Part shown: positions 6,584 through 13,087 of the stretch, in pieces
Layout of the letters: every line of letters starts with the position of its first letter
How positions within the stretch are numbered: position 1 is the first letter of the stretch
IMG/VR virus record: IMGVR_UViG_3300017724_000100
Span: 1 to 22,303 of that record
Origin: a virus
Strand: one strand, 5' to 3'
Length of the DNA stretch: 22,303 bases
Notes under the pieces: model-generated
Databases searched by the model: none
What the model was told of the DNA's origin: nothing
Seen by the model: only the letters and a program-made list of their open reading frames with translations
Program-made: the position numbers and the translations under genes

Positions 6584-7164
6584 TAGAATGTCTCCCTTAT
6601 CAACTGGAGCAGTTTCGTTTTACATTTCTCTCTATCATAAGAAAGGAATGCGGCGTACTTGACGATTAAACGTCTATTATCTGGCCATACTAAGTCATCA
6701 CTTAACCCTTTATCAAATCGTTTCACATAATGCAGTAACCCTTGTAGAATCACTGCGGTTTCGATATTGATTCTCTTAGCGAGAATGTTCTTTAATAATA
6801 CAGGATGTTTACCAGTTTGTAAAGAGAAAATTGAATCAAAATCCTCTACTTGTGAAAATAAAAAACTCATGTCATTTATGAAGTTATAGGTCAATGCCTG
6901 TTTGTACTTCACATATTGATTGTAATTATCTTCACTAAAATCACCTAACCATCCTTTAGGCGACTTTACAAAGTTTGCAATATAATACTCTAGTGTCTTA
7001 TCGTCATACTTCTTAGCTACACGAGCAAAGAAAAATCTATCCCTTCTTTTTAAGAATGATGCCTTTGTTGCAGAAGTCTTCCCACCATATCTTGTATAGT
7101 CGTAATTAGTCGTAAAATGCAACTTGAGACCAAGGTACATTTGGTAGGACTCCCATGCTTCCAT
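6583..7164 (-). CDS. 59: Replicative helicase loader gp59
   Basis: A 193-residue homologue of T4 gp59 (217 residues), which loads the gp41 helicase on gp32-coated DNA at forks. The best match is KRRDRFFFARVAKKYDDKTLEYYIANFVKSPKGWLGDFS (about residues 39-77) against T4 KRRDKYFFQKLSEKYKLK..FISNLVANQDAWIGDIS. A helical C-terminal domain follows, with LLKNILAKRINIETAVILQGLLHYV. It lies between gp33 and gp32 on the same strand, the T4 gene order. The ribosome binding site is AAGGAGTGATCCAATG. The N-terminus is a little shorter than in T4. Confidence 0.88.
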   Translation of the reverse strand: MEAWESYQMYLGLKLHFTTNYDYTRYGGKTSATKASFLKRRDRFFFARVAKKYDDKTLEYYIANFVKSPKGWLGDFSEDNYNQYVKYKQALTYNFINDMSFLFSQVEDFDSIFSLQTGKHPVLLKNILAKRINIETAVILQGLLHYVKRFDKGLSDDLVWPDNRRLIVKYAAFLSYDREKCKTKLLQLIRETF

Positions 7165-7175
7165 TGGATCACTCC

Positions 7176-7415
7176 TTAGATTGGTAGGGTTGCTACTCTA
7201 GGCAAGAAGTTTAATTCTCTTGCATCTGCTTCAATTTTTTCTTTAAGTGGTCTTGAGATGAGCGGTGCAATTGCATCAGGCTCCATCTGATTTTTTTCAC
7301 AATAATCTAATATAGCATCCATGTATGTAGTAACACCACCACCATTAGCAACGACTTTTTCAATTTTGATTGCAAACTTCTTTGGTGTCATAACTGCAAT
7401 TTCTTCTAGATTCAT
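7176..7415 (-). CDS. 33: Late transcription co-activator gp33
   Basis: A 79-residue protein matching the conserved part of T4 gp33 (112 residues), the RNA-polymerase-binding co-activator that lets the sliding clamp activate late promoters with gp55. The aligned stretch is TTYMDAILDYCEKNQMEPDAIAPLISRPLKEKIEADARELNFLP here, read as residues about 29-72. T4 has MSYLEATTAFLEENSIPE..FIPSGIIEKIQSEAIDENLLRP. Its position directly upstream of gp59 is the T4 order. The N-terminal arm of T4 gp33 is shorter here. Its presence supports reading the TATAAATA boxes in this window as late promoters. Confidence 0.8.
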   Translation of the reverse strand: MNLEEIAVMTPKKFAIKIEKVVANGGGVTTYMDAILDYCEKNQMEPDAIAPLISRPLKEKIEADARELNFLPRVATLPI

Positions 7416-7495
7416 AACAACTCCTATTAAGGTTTAAAAGGCAGACTTACCGTTGGTCTACACGAGCGTATTAAGTCGCCACACTTTTCAAAACT

Positions 7496-7569
7496 TGGAG
7501 CGGATGGATGGTAATGCACCACCTTCTATTGGTTGGAAACCTATTGTAATACTTTTATACTACATCCGC
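7496..7569 (-). tRNA. Degenerate tRNA-Gly(UCC), elbow-less
   Basis: 74 bases ending in an encoded CCA. The acceptor stem is perfect (GCGGATG with CATCCGC) and differs from the neighbouring tRNA-Gly stem at paired positions. The anticodon loop TTTCCAA gives UCC. The D arm (loop AAAAGTA) lacks the GG pair. The T arm (GGTGG-TGCATTA-CCATC) lacks TTC in its loop. The anticodon stem has one A-A mismatch. It lies 8 bases downstream of the intact tRNA-Gly and both are followed by the same ACTT-type spacer. It may be a decaying duplicate or a tRNA with a non-standard role. Confidence 0.6.
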
Positions 7570-7577
7570 TTAAAACT

Positions 7578-7651
7578 TGGAGCGGGCGAAGAGAATCGAA
7601 CTCCTATCCATAGGTTGGAAACCTACTGCATTACCACTATGCTACGCCCGC
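7578..7651 (-). tRNA. tRNA-Gly(UCC)
   Basis: A complete cloverleaf of 74 bases with encoded CCA. The acceptor stem is GCGGGCG with CGCCCGC. The D arm is GCAT-AGTGGTA-ATGC. The anticodon arm is GTAGG-TTTCCAA-CCTAT (anticodon UCC, reading GGA). The T arm has the canonical loop TTCGATT. It reads A-ending glycine codons, useful for an A+T-rich phage. Confidence 0.95.
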
Positions 7652-7665
7652 ATTATTTCTTTAAT

Positions 7666-7800
7666 TCATAATCCTAGTATACCAAAGAGATTAAACCATC
7701 CCATTGATGTTCCTATTGCAACTGGCACACCAATCATCATTAGTGCAATAATAATAAACGCCAGTCCAGCACCTTTGTTGTGATATGGTTCGTTACTCAT
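7666..7800 (-). CDS. Small membrane protein, unknown
   Basis: A 44-residue protein from the ATG at 7800, which overlaps the end of the upstream membrane protein gene by 8 bases and has AAAGGTGGTGAAC as ribosome binding region. A short polar N-terminus (MSNEPYHNKG) is followed by one long hydrophobic helix (about residues 11-35) and a second short hydrophobic end (WFNLFGILGL). The longer in-frame extension upstream lacks a ribosome binding site. Unknown family; probably co-translated with the neighbouring membrane protein. Confidence 0.6.
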   Translation of the reverse strand: MSNEPYHNKGAGLAFIIIALMMIGVPVAIGTSMGWFNLFGILGL

Positions 7801-8224
7801 GTTCACCACCTTTACCACGGCCATTGTAACCACTAAACACACTTGGTTTTCGTTTAGCTGTTTCAAATGTTGCTACTGTAACTGCAACTGCGGCAAGTAA
7901 CAATGCATGTAATACCATACTAATTACTCCTGCCCACATACTACTTACTATGATAGCAAATACAATACACCACATCCACGCAAGAACTTGCATAATCATA
8001 TGTCGTGTACTGAAGTCTGGAATATTACTTAACGGATTCTTTTCGTGATCCATTACTACGTTCCAACAATTATATACCCATTCTCTCATACTTATCACCT
8101 TCCTAAAAGTTACCTTTAAAGGATAGTGTGCATCAACATCATCACGATATTCGATTGCATCATTTACATTGTGAAACTCTTCAGAAACTTTACTATTTCT
8201 AAACCATGCTGTCACTTTATACAT
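7793..8224 (-). CDS. Two-helix membrane protein with soluble N-terminal extension, unknown
   Basis: A 143-residue protein. Residues 1-43 are a small soluble alpha/beta segment (MYKVTAWFRNSKVSEEFHNV). The rest carries a polar region, VMDHEKNPLSNIPDFSTRHM, and two hydrophobic helices (about 79-98 and 102-122), then a basic tail. Inside the gene, at 8089, an ATG (MREWVYNCWNVVMD) is preceded by TTTAGGAAGGTGATAAGT, an excellent ribosome binding site in the same reading frame. The gene may therefore give a long product and a roughly 98-residue short product, or it may be a fusion of two once-separate genes. The function is unknown. It is the first gene after the tmRNA. Confidence 0.65.
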   Translation of the reverse strand: MYKVTAWFRNSKVSEEFHNVNDAIEYRDDVDAHYPLKVTFRKVISMREWVYNCWNVVMDHEKNPLSNIPDFSTRHMIMQVLAWMWCIVFAIIVSSMWAGVISMVLHALLLAAVAVTVATFETAKRKPSVFSGYNGRGKGGEHE

Positions 8225-8254
8225 TGTCTATCCTTCCCATAATTAAGTAGTAGG

Positions 8255-8550
8255 TTATTCTGTTACTAGGAAACCTACCGAAACCCTATCCAATCACGCT
8301 GCTAGAGCGAAACCTTGAGGTGCAAAATTATCGTTTGCGTTTAGTTTTGTTAGACTATCAGGCGTCTATCCCACAGTTCTACTCTTTCCTATTCCTATCA
8401 GTCGATCCTAGTTCGCCCCCATCAAAAATGCATTAACTTCGACATCCCCTTAGGGCCATCTATGTTCTGCAAAACTTCCTATTGCAGTAGGACGTAATGC
8501 ACTTTTGGTGGAGGCGTTGGGTACTGCCCCCAAGTCCTGTCTAGTATTCA
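8255..8550 (-). ncRNA. ssrA: Two-piece (permuted) alphaproteobacterial-type tmRNA
   Basis: tmRNA rescues stalled ribosomes and adds a degradation tag. The order here is the circularly permuted one of alphaproteobacteria: acceptor piece first, then coding piece. The acceptor piece holds a T arm (8517-8533, TTGGG-GGCAGTA-CCCAA), the 3' acceptor strand CGCCTCC (8510-8516) and an encoded terminal CCA at 8506-8508. The coding piece starts at 8420 with GGGGGCG, which pairs over 7 bp with that strand (one G-U), and continues AACTAGGATCGAC. The tag reading frame starts at 8338 after AACTAAAC: ANDNFAPQGFALAA then TGA (8294-8296). The intervening segment 8421-8505 is closed by about 12 bp (8495-8506 with 8424-8435), as expected for a precursor loop to be excised. 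The outer ends are approximate. Confidence 0.92.
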
Positions 8551-8573
8551 GATTGTATCAACAAACTGTATAT

Positions 8574-8604
8574 TATTTATACCATAGTAATGTTTGATTG
8601 TCAA
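8574..8604 (-). promoter_or_regulatory. tmRNA promoter, sigma70-type overlapping a late box
   Basis: TTGACA (8599-8604), 17 bases, TATAAA (8576-8581) on the minus strand. The -10 is also part of an exact TATAAATA (8574-8581), the T4-type late element. The same start could therefore be used early by host sigma and late by phage sigma. Transcription would begin near 8568, just before the acceptor piece. Confidence 0.75.
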
Positions 8605-8614
8605 TAACTTTTTA

Positions 8615-8947
8615 TTATAAATCAACTCCAAGTGTTCTAAGTTTGTCAAAACCTCTACCTGTTGCAAGAATACAACCAAGTCCTTTATCTTTTGAAAACT
8701 CTAGTACACTCCATGACTTTGTTGATAACCCTACCGAAATAACTAATATAGTTTCGATATATGTGCCATCATTCTTTTGAGTTATCCCATTCATAGATAA
8801 GAATGGAACTTCTCCGAAATTTTTAGTAATCTCAACTAATTCTTGTGCAGGGCCACACTGGACAGGTTTTTGTGCCCAGAATGGTTCTGCTGAAACTGCA
8901 CTACTAAGCAGTAACGCTGGTAGTATTGATAACATTACTTTCTTCAT
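8615..8947 (-). CDS. Secreted protein, unknown
   Basis: A 110-residue protein from the ATG at 8947. It has a classical signal peptide (MKKVMLSILPALLLSSAVSA, cut about residue 20). The mature domain of about 90 residues has two cysteines (PVQCGPAQ and LGCILATG) that could form a disulfide in the periplasm. Visible segments are YIETILVISVGLSTKSWSVL, beta-rich, and GRGFDKLRTLGVDL at the end. It begins inside the 3' end of the nuclease gene (44-base overlap). I do not recognise the family. Export implies an envelope role. Confidence 0.65.
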   Translation of the reverse strand: MKKVMLSILPALLLSSAVSAEPFWAQKPVQCGPAQELVEITKNFGEVPFLSMNGITQKNDGTYIETILVISVGLSTKSWSVLEFSKDKGLGCILATGRGFDKLRTLGVDL

Positions 8948-9614
8948 TGTCTTTTTCCCATTGTTCTGTGAACATATCAATGGTTTCTACGAGATGAGGC
9001 AGATATTCATGCTTCTCTTTTACAAACTCTTGAACTAGTCCATCTTCTGTGACAACAAGAATAACAATCTGATTGATTTCAATTCCTGTTCTCTCTTCAA
9101 ACATTTCTGCATATGCAGATGCTTGCATGTAGTACTCAAAATTATAATCATCCTTTCGTTCAGAACGAGAGGTTTTGAAATCAATAATGGATGGTACACC
9201 ATTCCACTCTGCGATACAGTCCACACGGCCTGCAACACGATACTTCTCACTCCACAATCCACACTCTTGTGCGAATATATTATTTATGGACTTCTCCAAA
9301 GTTGGTTTTAGTTGTGAGAACAAACACCAAGGTAAGAATTTCTGTTCATCTTTGACAACCTCTTTATTATTTAAGAAGTCTTCACACATATGGTGAACAG
9401 CAGTTCCACGGCCTGCAGCACTACGCATGATATGATTTGCAACATCATTACCAACACGTTCACGCCACTTTCGTAGTCCTTCTTTCTTTTCCTTACGAAC
9501 ACCTAACACTGTTGTGATAGATGGATAGAACCCTGTAGGCGTATCATAGAAACGCTTGCGGTCTATATTTTTAGTAGATACCTCTGGGATATCAATTGGA
9601 TTATGTATAAACAT
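8904..9614 (-). CDS. PD-(D/E)XK exonuclease, MGME1/RecB-like
   Basis: A 236-residue nuclease. The ATG at 9614 has AGGAAG at ideal spacing; one at 9626 would leave only a very short leader. Motifs: GRGTAVHHMCEDFL (His in the RecB-type N-terminal motif, about residue 70), GRVDCIAEWNGVPSIIDFKTSR (catalytic Asp ... Asp-x-Lys, about 128-149) and YYMQASAYAEMF (the QxxxY motif). The pattern is close to mitochondrial MGME1 and related phage nucleases, which trim single-stranded ends. It follows phoH and has its own promoter (9643-9671). It probably works in phage DNA processing or recombination. Confidence 0.88.
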   Translation of the reverse strand: MFIHNPIDIPEVSTKNIDRKRFYDTPTGFYPSITTVLGVRKEKKEGLRKWRERVGNDVANHIMRSAAGRGTAVHHMCEDFLNNKEVVKDEQKFLPWCLFSQLKPTLEKSINNIFAQECGLWSEKYRVAGRVDCIAEWNGVPSIIDFKTSRSERKDDYNFEYYMQASAYAEMFEERTGIEINQIVILVVTEDGLVQEFVKEKHEYLPHLVETIDMFTEQWEKDNEESNVINTTSVTA

Positions 9615-9642
9615 ATTCTTCCTCATTTTATATTGTTACTGT

Positions 9643-9671
9643 ATTATACAACAACTTCACACGAAAGTCAA
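9643..9671 (-). promoter_or_regulatory. Sigma70-type promoter for the nuclease gene
   Basis: TTGACT (9666-9671), 17-base spacer, TATAAT (9643-9648) on the minus strand, about 29 bases upstream of the ATG at 9614. The -35 abuts the stop of phoH, so the nuclease can be expressed independently of it. Confidence 0.75.
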
Positions 9672-9674
9672 TAC

Positions 9675-10379
9675 TTATTCAGTATTAGTTTCTTTTTTAA
9701 TTTTACTAATTAGATATTCTTTTACCATACCAGAACGTACAATGTCACCCAATGTAAATTCAATATTCGAGAAAGATGGCATATTCTTCAAGATAGACAT
9801 GAAGTGTTTGATACCTTCTTTTTCTGAATGTTTTTGTAAGTCTGATTGAAAGAAATCACCACAGAACATAATCTTTGAATCCATACCAACCCTAGTAATG
9901 ATTGTATCCAATTCATGGAAATTTAAGTTCTGAGCCTCATCAACAATAATGATTGCATTGTCCAGAGTGATACCTCTAAGGAATGAAGTAGTAAGGAACA
10001 TCATTGAACCTTGTGCCTTCAACCTATCGTATAACAAACTGAATGCCTGTTCGTTTGGTTGTTCAAACATAAACTTAACCATATTTGCATAAGGTACTTG
10101 GAATAGTGCTGTCTTGTCTTCTTCATCGCCAGGCAAGAAACCAATCTCACGAGTCGGAACTGCACTACGAACAATGTACACTGTATCATATTTTGTTTCG
10201 TTTCTCAACACTTCCTGTAGTGCAAGATATAGAGTAACAAATGTTTTACCTGTACCAGCTGCACCATAAAGAAACAAATTTTTACCACTTGCATAGTCTT
10301 GAAATGCCTTTTGTTGATTGTCAGTGGCTGGTGTAACCTTCACCATATCTTCAAGTCTAATATCTTTTGCTTTTGCCAT
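9675..10379 (-). CDS. phoH: PhoH-like ATPase
   Basis: A 234-residue P-loop ATPase of the PhoH family. Walker A is GAAGTGKT (residues 39-46) and Walker B IIIVDEAQN (about 142-150). Other family features are YIVRSAVPTREIGFLPGD and CGDFFQSD. PhoH is a predicted RNA-related ATPase; phoH is one of the commonest auxiliary genes of marine phages. Its biochemical role in infection is not settled. It lies 3 bases after the small FmdB-like gene and is followed at once by the nuclease promoter. Length and motifs are complete. Confidence 0.95.
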   Translation of the reverse strand: MAKAKDIRLEDMVKVTPATDNQQKAFQDYASGKNLFLYGAAGTGKTFVTLYLALQEVLRNETKYDTVYIVRSAVPTREIGFLPGDEEDKTALFQVPYANMVKFMFEQPNEQAFSLLYDRLKAQGSMMFLTTSFLRGITLDNAIIIVDEAQNLNFHELDTIITRVGMDSKIMFCGDFFQSDLQKHSEKEGIKHFMSILKNMPSFSNIEFTLGDIVRSGMVKEYLISKIKKETNTE

Positions 10380-10382
10380 TAA

Positions 10383-10691
10383 TTATTTCCCCTGTCGTTT
10401 ACGGTGTTTATCCACAACCGCTTGCGTCTTAATATCTTTTGCCGATTTCTTTACATATCTATCTGCAAGTGAACTGCCTGGATGTGCCTCACCAACCTTC
10501 TGCAATACTTCTTGGAAACCGTTATCTGTTTTAAATCCACTAAATCCTGTACCACCAATAATCATTGGGGCAGAAGTGATAACATTCTCTTTATTAGGAT
10601 TTTCTTTTAGATACTCTTGGAGTGAAGAGTAAGACATAAACAACTCTTCCCATTCTCCAGTATCATTGTCTCTCACGCTATATGTTGGCAT
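10383..10691 (-). CDS. FmdB-like small protein without zinc cysteines
   Basis: A 102-residue protein. The opening MPTYSVRDNDTGEWEELFMS and the segment LQEYLKENPNKENVITSAPMIIGG are what I recall from small FmdB-type regulatory proteins of T4-like cyanophages. Bacterial FmdB proteins carry a CxxC zinc ribbon; this protein has no cysteine, so any regulatory zinc site is lost. The tail is basic (VDKHRKRQGK). It overlaps the upstream coiled-coil gene by 14 bases and precedes phoH by 3, so the three are one operon. Function unknown. Confidence 0.55.
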   Translation of the reverse strand: MPTYSVRDNDTGEWEELFMSYSSLQEYLKENPNKENVITSAPMIIGGTGFSGFKTDNGFQEVLQKVGEAHPGSSLADRYVKKSAKDIKTQAVVDKHRKRQGK

Positions 10692-10902
10692 TATTTTTCA
10701 ATTCTTCAATTTGTAATTTTAGTTCTTGGTTTTCTTCAACCAATTCCTTTATCCTATTTATACAAGAATAATAACTAGCATTTAATTCTTTCATTTGATG
10801 TTCAAACATTTGAGTTGTACTTATGGTTTGTGGTTTCATATTCTTTATATCTTCCTCACGCATTCTTCGCCCCATATAATCATAATACGATTCTCTAGTC
10901 AT
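10678..10902 (-). CDS. Small coiled-coil protein, unknown
   Basis: A 74-residue protein. The C-terminal half is a clear coiled coil (SCINRIKELVEENQELKLQIEELKNN). The N-terminus (MTRESYYDYMGRRMREEDI) is charged and aromatic. Its start overlaps the stop of the preceding gene as ATGA, typical of translational coupling. No family is recognised. The tight packing with the FmdB-like and phoH genes suggests shared expression. Confidence 0.6.
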   Translation of the reverse strand: MTRESYYDYMGRRMREEDIKNMKPQTISTTQMFEHQMKELNASYYSCINRIKELVEENQELKLQIEELKNNANI

Positions 10903-11450
10903 GCAGCCACCTCATACCAATCTGGAGCGCCTCTGCGTTTCCATGAAGCCAAGTGTTGTTTGTATTTGACATAGTAATCACGATATGCAACTAACGAATT
11001 ATTGTTCTTTACATCATCAGGCATCGCTGGTGTTGGTTCTGTCCATACACCTTCCTTCATATTCTTTGGAGTGTTGAACAAGATATCATTTAGTTTACGA
11101 TAACTCTCATGTGGTGCATCTTTACCATAACGCCACATGAACTCTGTATTGAGTTCTGTCCACATACGATACAACCATCTGTAGTTCTTTGCAGATTGTC
11201 TTACCCAAATACCACTAGGATGATTTACATGTGATGCTTTGTATAGAGTTGTTTCCATAACATCATCGTCCATCTTCCAACGCTTGATTTTTGCACCACT
11301 CTTAGTACGTCCATAATACAATTCACCGTCCATAGTACGATGTGCAGTAGACATTAGTTGAGCGTACTCAATAATCATTTTACTACAATGCGAATCACAA
11401 TGCATTTGGGCACACATGTCCTCATAAGCACTTAGGTAAAATACGTTCAT
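10899..11450 (-). CDS. Conserved phage protein of unknown function
   Basis: A 183-residue protein. The ATG at 11450 has GGGAGAAGA as ribosome binding site and overlaps the upstream stop as ATGA. The sequence opens MNVFYLSAYEDMCAQMHCDSHCSKMIIEYAQLMSTAHR and later has LYKASHVNHPSGIWVRQSAKNYRWLY and AMPDDVK; I remember this pattern from many T4-like marine phages and some bacteria, without a proven function. The conserved Cys, His and Lys near the N-terminus could be an active site. It is soluble, rich in Trp and Tyr, and ends RRGAPDWYEVAA. Confidence 0.7.
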   Translation of the reverse strand: MNVFYLSAYEDMCAQMHCDSHCSKMIIEYAQLMSTAHRTMDGELYYGRTKSGAKIKRWKMDDDVMETTLYKASHVNHPSGIWVRQSAKNYRWLYRMWTELNTEFMWRYGKDAPHESYRKLNDILFNTPKNMKEGVWTEPTPAMPDDVKNNNSLVAYRDYYVKYKQHLASWKRRGAPDWYEVAA

Positions 11451-11983
11451 TTCTTCTCCCATCTGTAGAAGATGTGATCTTCTATCTCAATCGTTTTTGT
11501 TTTAGTCTTGGCCCAAGAAGGCATTACATAGTCAGCATGATAGTGCGTTGCACCTTCTGTGATATCAATTACTGTCATTGTACCATCAATAATATCATTT
11601 GTCAATAGAAGTAATTCACCAAAGTAATCTTTATTAGCATCATGTATAACATCTGACTTACCATCACAATACCAACTAAACTGACACTTGTTTCTCACTG
11701 GTATCATCTCACCAGTACCCTTCCAACTTGGTCGAGATGGGCCTTGTTTCACTACACCACAAACTGTATTAGGATATCTAGAATCTACAACTCGATTCAT
11801 TGTCACAGCAATCACAGCTAATTGTCCAGCGAGTGGTTGATTTCGTGCTTCGTGATATACATTCTCTGCAAGACACATAGACTCAACTTGATAAAATGTA
11901 TCAGTCTGTCCTTGCGTCAAAGATGCATCGGCAGATACATTAGGTATTGTCAATGAAAGTGCAAGGATTAGGTTCTGTATCAT
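11447..11983 (-). CDS. SleB-type cell wall hydrolase
   Basis: A 178-residue secreted protein of the SleB/Hydrolase_2 family, whose bacterial members cleave peptidoglycan (lytic transglycosylase type). It has a signal-like N-terminus (MIQNLILALSLTIPNVSADA). The domain starts CLAENVYHEARNQPLAGQLAVIAVTMNRV (catalytic Glu in YHEAR, about residue 46). It continues VCGVVKQG, CQFSWYCDGK and GATHYHADYVMPSWAK, all family hallmarks, and closes with IEDHIFYRW. A separate GH19 endolysin is encoded at 13218-14075, so the phage has two wall-cleaving enzymes. Being exported by its own signal, this one could act without a holin. Confidence 0.88.
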   Translation of the reverse strand: MIQNLILALSLTIPNVSADASLTQGQTDTFYQVESMCLAENVYHEARNQPLAGQLAVIAVTMNRVVDSRYPNTVCGVVKQGPSRPSWKGTGEMIPVRNKCQFSWYCDGKSDVIHDANKDYFGELLLLTNDIIDGTMTVIDITEGATHYHADYVMPSWAKTKTKTIEIEDHIFYRWEKK

Positions 11984-12213
11984 ACTTCTACTCCAACAGA
12001 GTTATCAGGAACATTACTATTCCAATCCCAATGTGGCTCCATATCATGGTTATTATTGATTACATCTTCGGCATAGTTACCAAAACTAGGCCCAAATTTA
12101 TTTATTGCTTTCTTAACAATAGTCTCAGGTGAAGCAGTTAGTTCACCATCCTCAGTATAGAAGTCATAAACAAAGTCTTCTACATCCATTAACATATCTT
12201 TTACTGCACCCAT
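11980..12213 (-). CDS. Small acidic protein, unknown
   Basis: A 77-residue, strongly acidic protein (MGAVKDMLMDVEDFVYDFYTEDGE...). The middle, SPETIVKKAINKFGPSFGNYAEDVI, looks helical. There are no cysteines or membrane segments. Its ATG overlaps the stop of the preceding gene (TAATG), and its own stop overlaps the start of the SleB gene (ATGA), so it lies inside a tightly coupled operon. I do not recognise a family. Confidence 0.65.
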   Translation of the reverse strand: MGAVKDMLMDVEDFVYDFYTEDGELTASPETIVKKAINKFGPSFGNYAEDVINNNHDMEPHWDWNSNVPDNSVGVEV

Positions 12214-12518
12214 TATACAATCTCCTCAAAACCCATTGCGGCAACTTTATACTTTTTATTACCTACTAACATTTGGTCATTCATACTAGTGGAACGTAGT
12301 CCGTATGTCTGTCCATCATAAACTGGAAGTTCTGCCATGACAGTTACATCGTCATTAGCATCCTCTCCAAGTTTCATACTCCAAGAACCCATAATGTTGT
12401 TTGTCCAACGATATGCGTACTCAAGAGCTTCATTACCAATACGTTCACCAACTTCTACGAAAGCAACTGTTCTTGGCGAATCTTCAAACGCTGTGTGTAT
12501 TACTGCAACTTGTGTCAT
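12213..12518 (-). CDS. Conserved small phage protein, unknown
   Basis: A 101-residue protein. Visible blocks are MTQVAVIHTAFEDSP, EALEYAYRWTNNIMGSWS, DANDDVTVMAELPVYDGQTYGLRSTSM and the beta-rich end KYKVAAMGFEEIV. The look is familiar from T4-like marine phages but no function comes with it. It is the first gene after a strong sigma70-type promoter (12555-12583) and heads the operon that continues into the SleB gene. No signal peptide or membrane helix. Confidence 0.65.
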   Translation of the reverse strand: MTQVAVIHTAFEDSPRTVAFVEVGERIGNEALEYAYRWTNNIMGSWSMKLGEDANDDVTVMAELPVYDGQTYGLRSTSMNDQMLVGNKKYKVAAMGFEEIV

Positions 12519-12554
12519 AATTTAAAATCCTTCATTATCATTCTCTACATAGCT

Positions 12555-12583
12555 AATATACTAGCTTGTCAATACATTGTCAA
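12555..12583 (-). promoter_or_regulatory. Sigma70-type early promoter of the repeated family
   Basis: TTGACA (12578-12583), 17 bases, TATATT (12555-12560), preceded by GTGC on the minus strand. Its upstream context (AAAGTGCTTGACA) is shared with the promoters near 18402, 19428, 20226 and 13063. The spacer differs and lacks the palindrome found in the others. Confidence 0.8.
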
Positions 12584-12591
12584 GCACTTTT

Positions 12592-13005
12592 TTAAAGAAT
12601 ATTAGCATCCCATACTTCTTGTGTCAGTTTGTCTTCTAGACGGTATGCCTCTTTCTCCCAAGGCAAGTCCATATAAAGAGTTCCTTCTGCAACTTTAGTC
12701 TTTTTCCAACGGCCACCATAACCATCCATCTCATTACGAGCATACTGTTTAGCATGTACCATTTCGTGACATAGTGCGTTCACATAGTCCTTGAGGGACA
12801 GGTCACGACTGACCTCAATGTCAAACTGGCGATTGGTGTCTTCCATCATACAATACCCAATGGCATCACCATGCATCTTTTTGATACGAACAGTGATTTC
12901 TAGGGTACGCATACGAGGCATTAAAGATGTAATCATCTGAGAGACTACTTTAAAAGCAACCTCTTTTTGGAATTTGTTTCCACCTTGTACTTCAATCAAA
13001 TTCAT
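12592..13005 (-). CDS. SprT-like zinc metallopeptidase
   Basis: A 137-residue protein with the zinc-protease motif HExxH as ALCHEMVHAKQYARNE (about residues 79-94). A downstream Glu in LPWEKEAYRLED is a candidate third ligand, as in SprT/gluzincin-like small phage peptidases. The N-terminal half (MRTLEITVRIKKMHGDAIGYCMM, then QFDIEVSRDLSLKDYVNALC) forms the usual beta-sheet and helix before the motif. No substrate is known for the phage versions. It is a single-gene unit between two strong promoters. Confidence 0.85.
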   Translation of the reverse strand: MNLIEVQGGNKFQKEVAFKVVSQMITSLMPRMRTLEITVRIKKMHGDAIGYCMMEDTNRQFDIEVSRDLSLKDYVNALCHEMVHAKQYARNEMDGYGGRWKKTKVAEGTLYMDLPWEKEAYRLEDKLTQEVWDANIL

Positions 13006-13034
13006 AATTCACCTTTCTCATTAACTATACCTAT

Positions 13035-13063
13035 ATTATACTTGTTATAATAACAAATGTCAA
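13035..13063 (-). promoter_or_regulatory. Early promoter with palindromic spacer
   Basis: TTGACA (13058-13063), 17 bases, consensus TATAAT (13035-13040). The spacer contains the perfect dyad TTGTTAT-T-ATAACAA at 13042-13056. Downstream come TAGGTATAGTTAATGAGAAAG and the SprT-like start. That leader is nearly identical to the one before the gene at 20164. Confidence 0.85.
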
Positions 13064-13087
13064 GCATTATTTTGAATAAAAGGCATA

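Noticed and set aside
7440-7467. Possible 5' half of another tRNA on the minus strand (GCTCGTG, TA, then a GACC...GTC D-arm-like segment)
   Set aside because: No anticodon arm, T arm or matching 3' acceptor strand follows; the next bases run into the gp33 leader. At best a remnant, and the match is short enough to be chance.
7496-7569. A plus-strand tRNA reading of the same segment (anticodon loop would give GGA)
   Set aside because: The plus strand lacks a D stem and a TTC-type T loop and would not end in CCA. The minus-strand reading matches the adjacent tRNA-Gly in length and layout.
10755-10762. Exact TATAAATA late-type box
   Set aside because: It lies inside the coding sequence of the 74-residue coiled-coil protein with no gene boundary close downstream other than the overlapping FmdB-like start. 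Likely chance in A+T-rich DNA.
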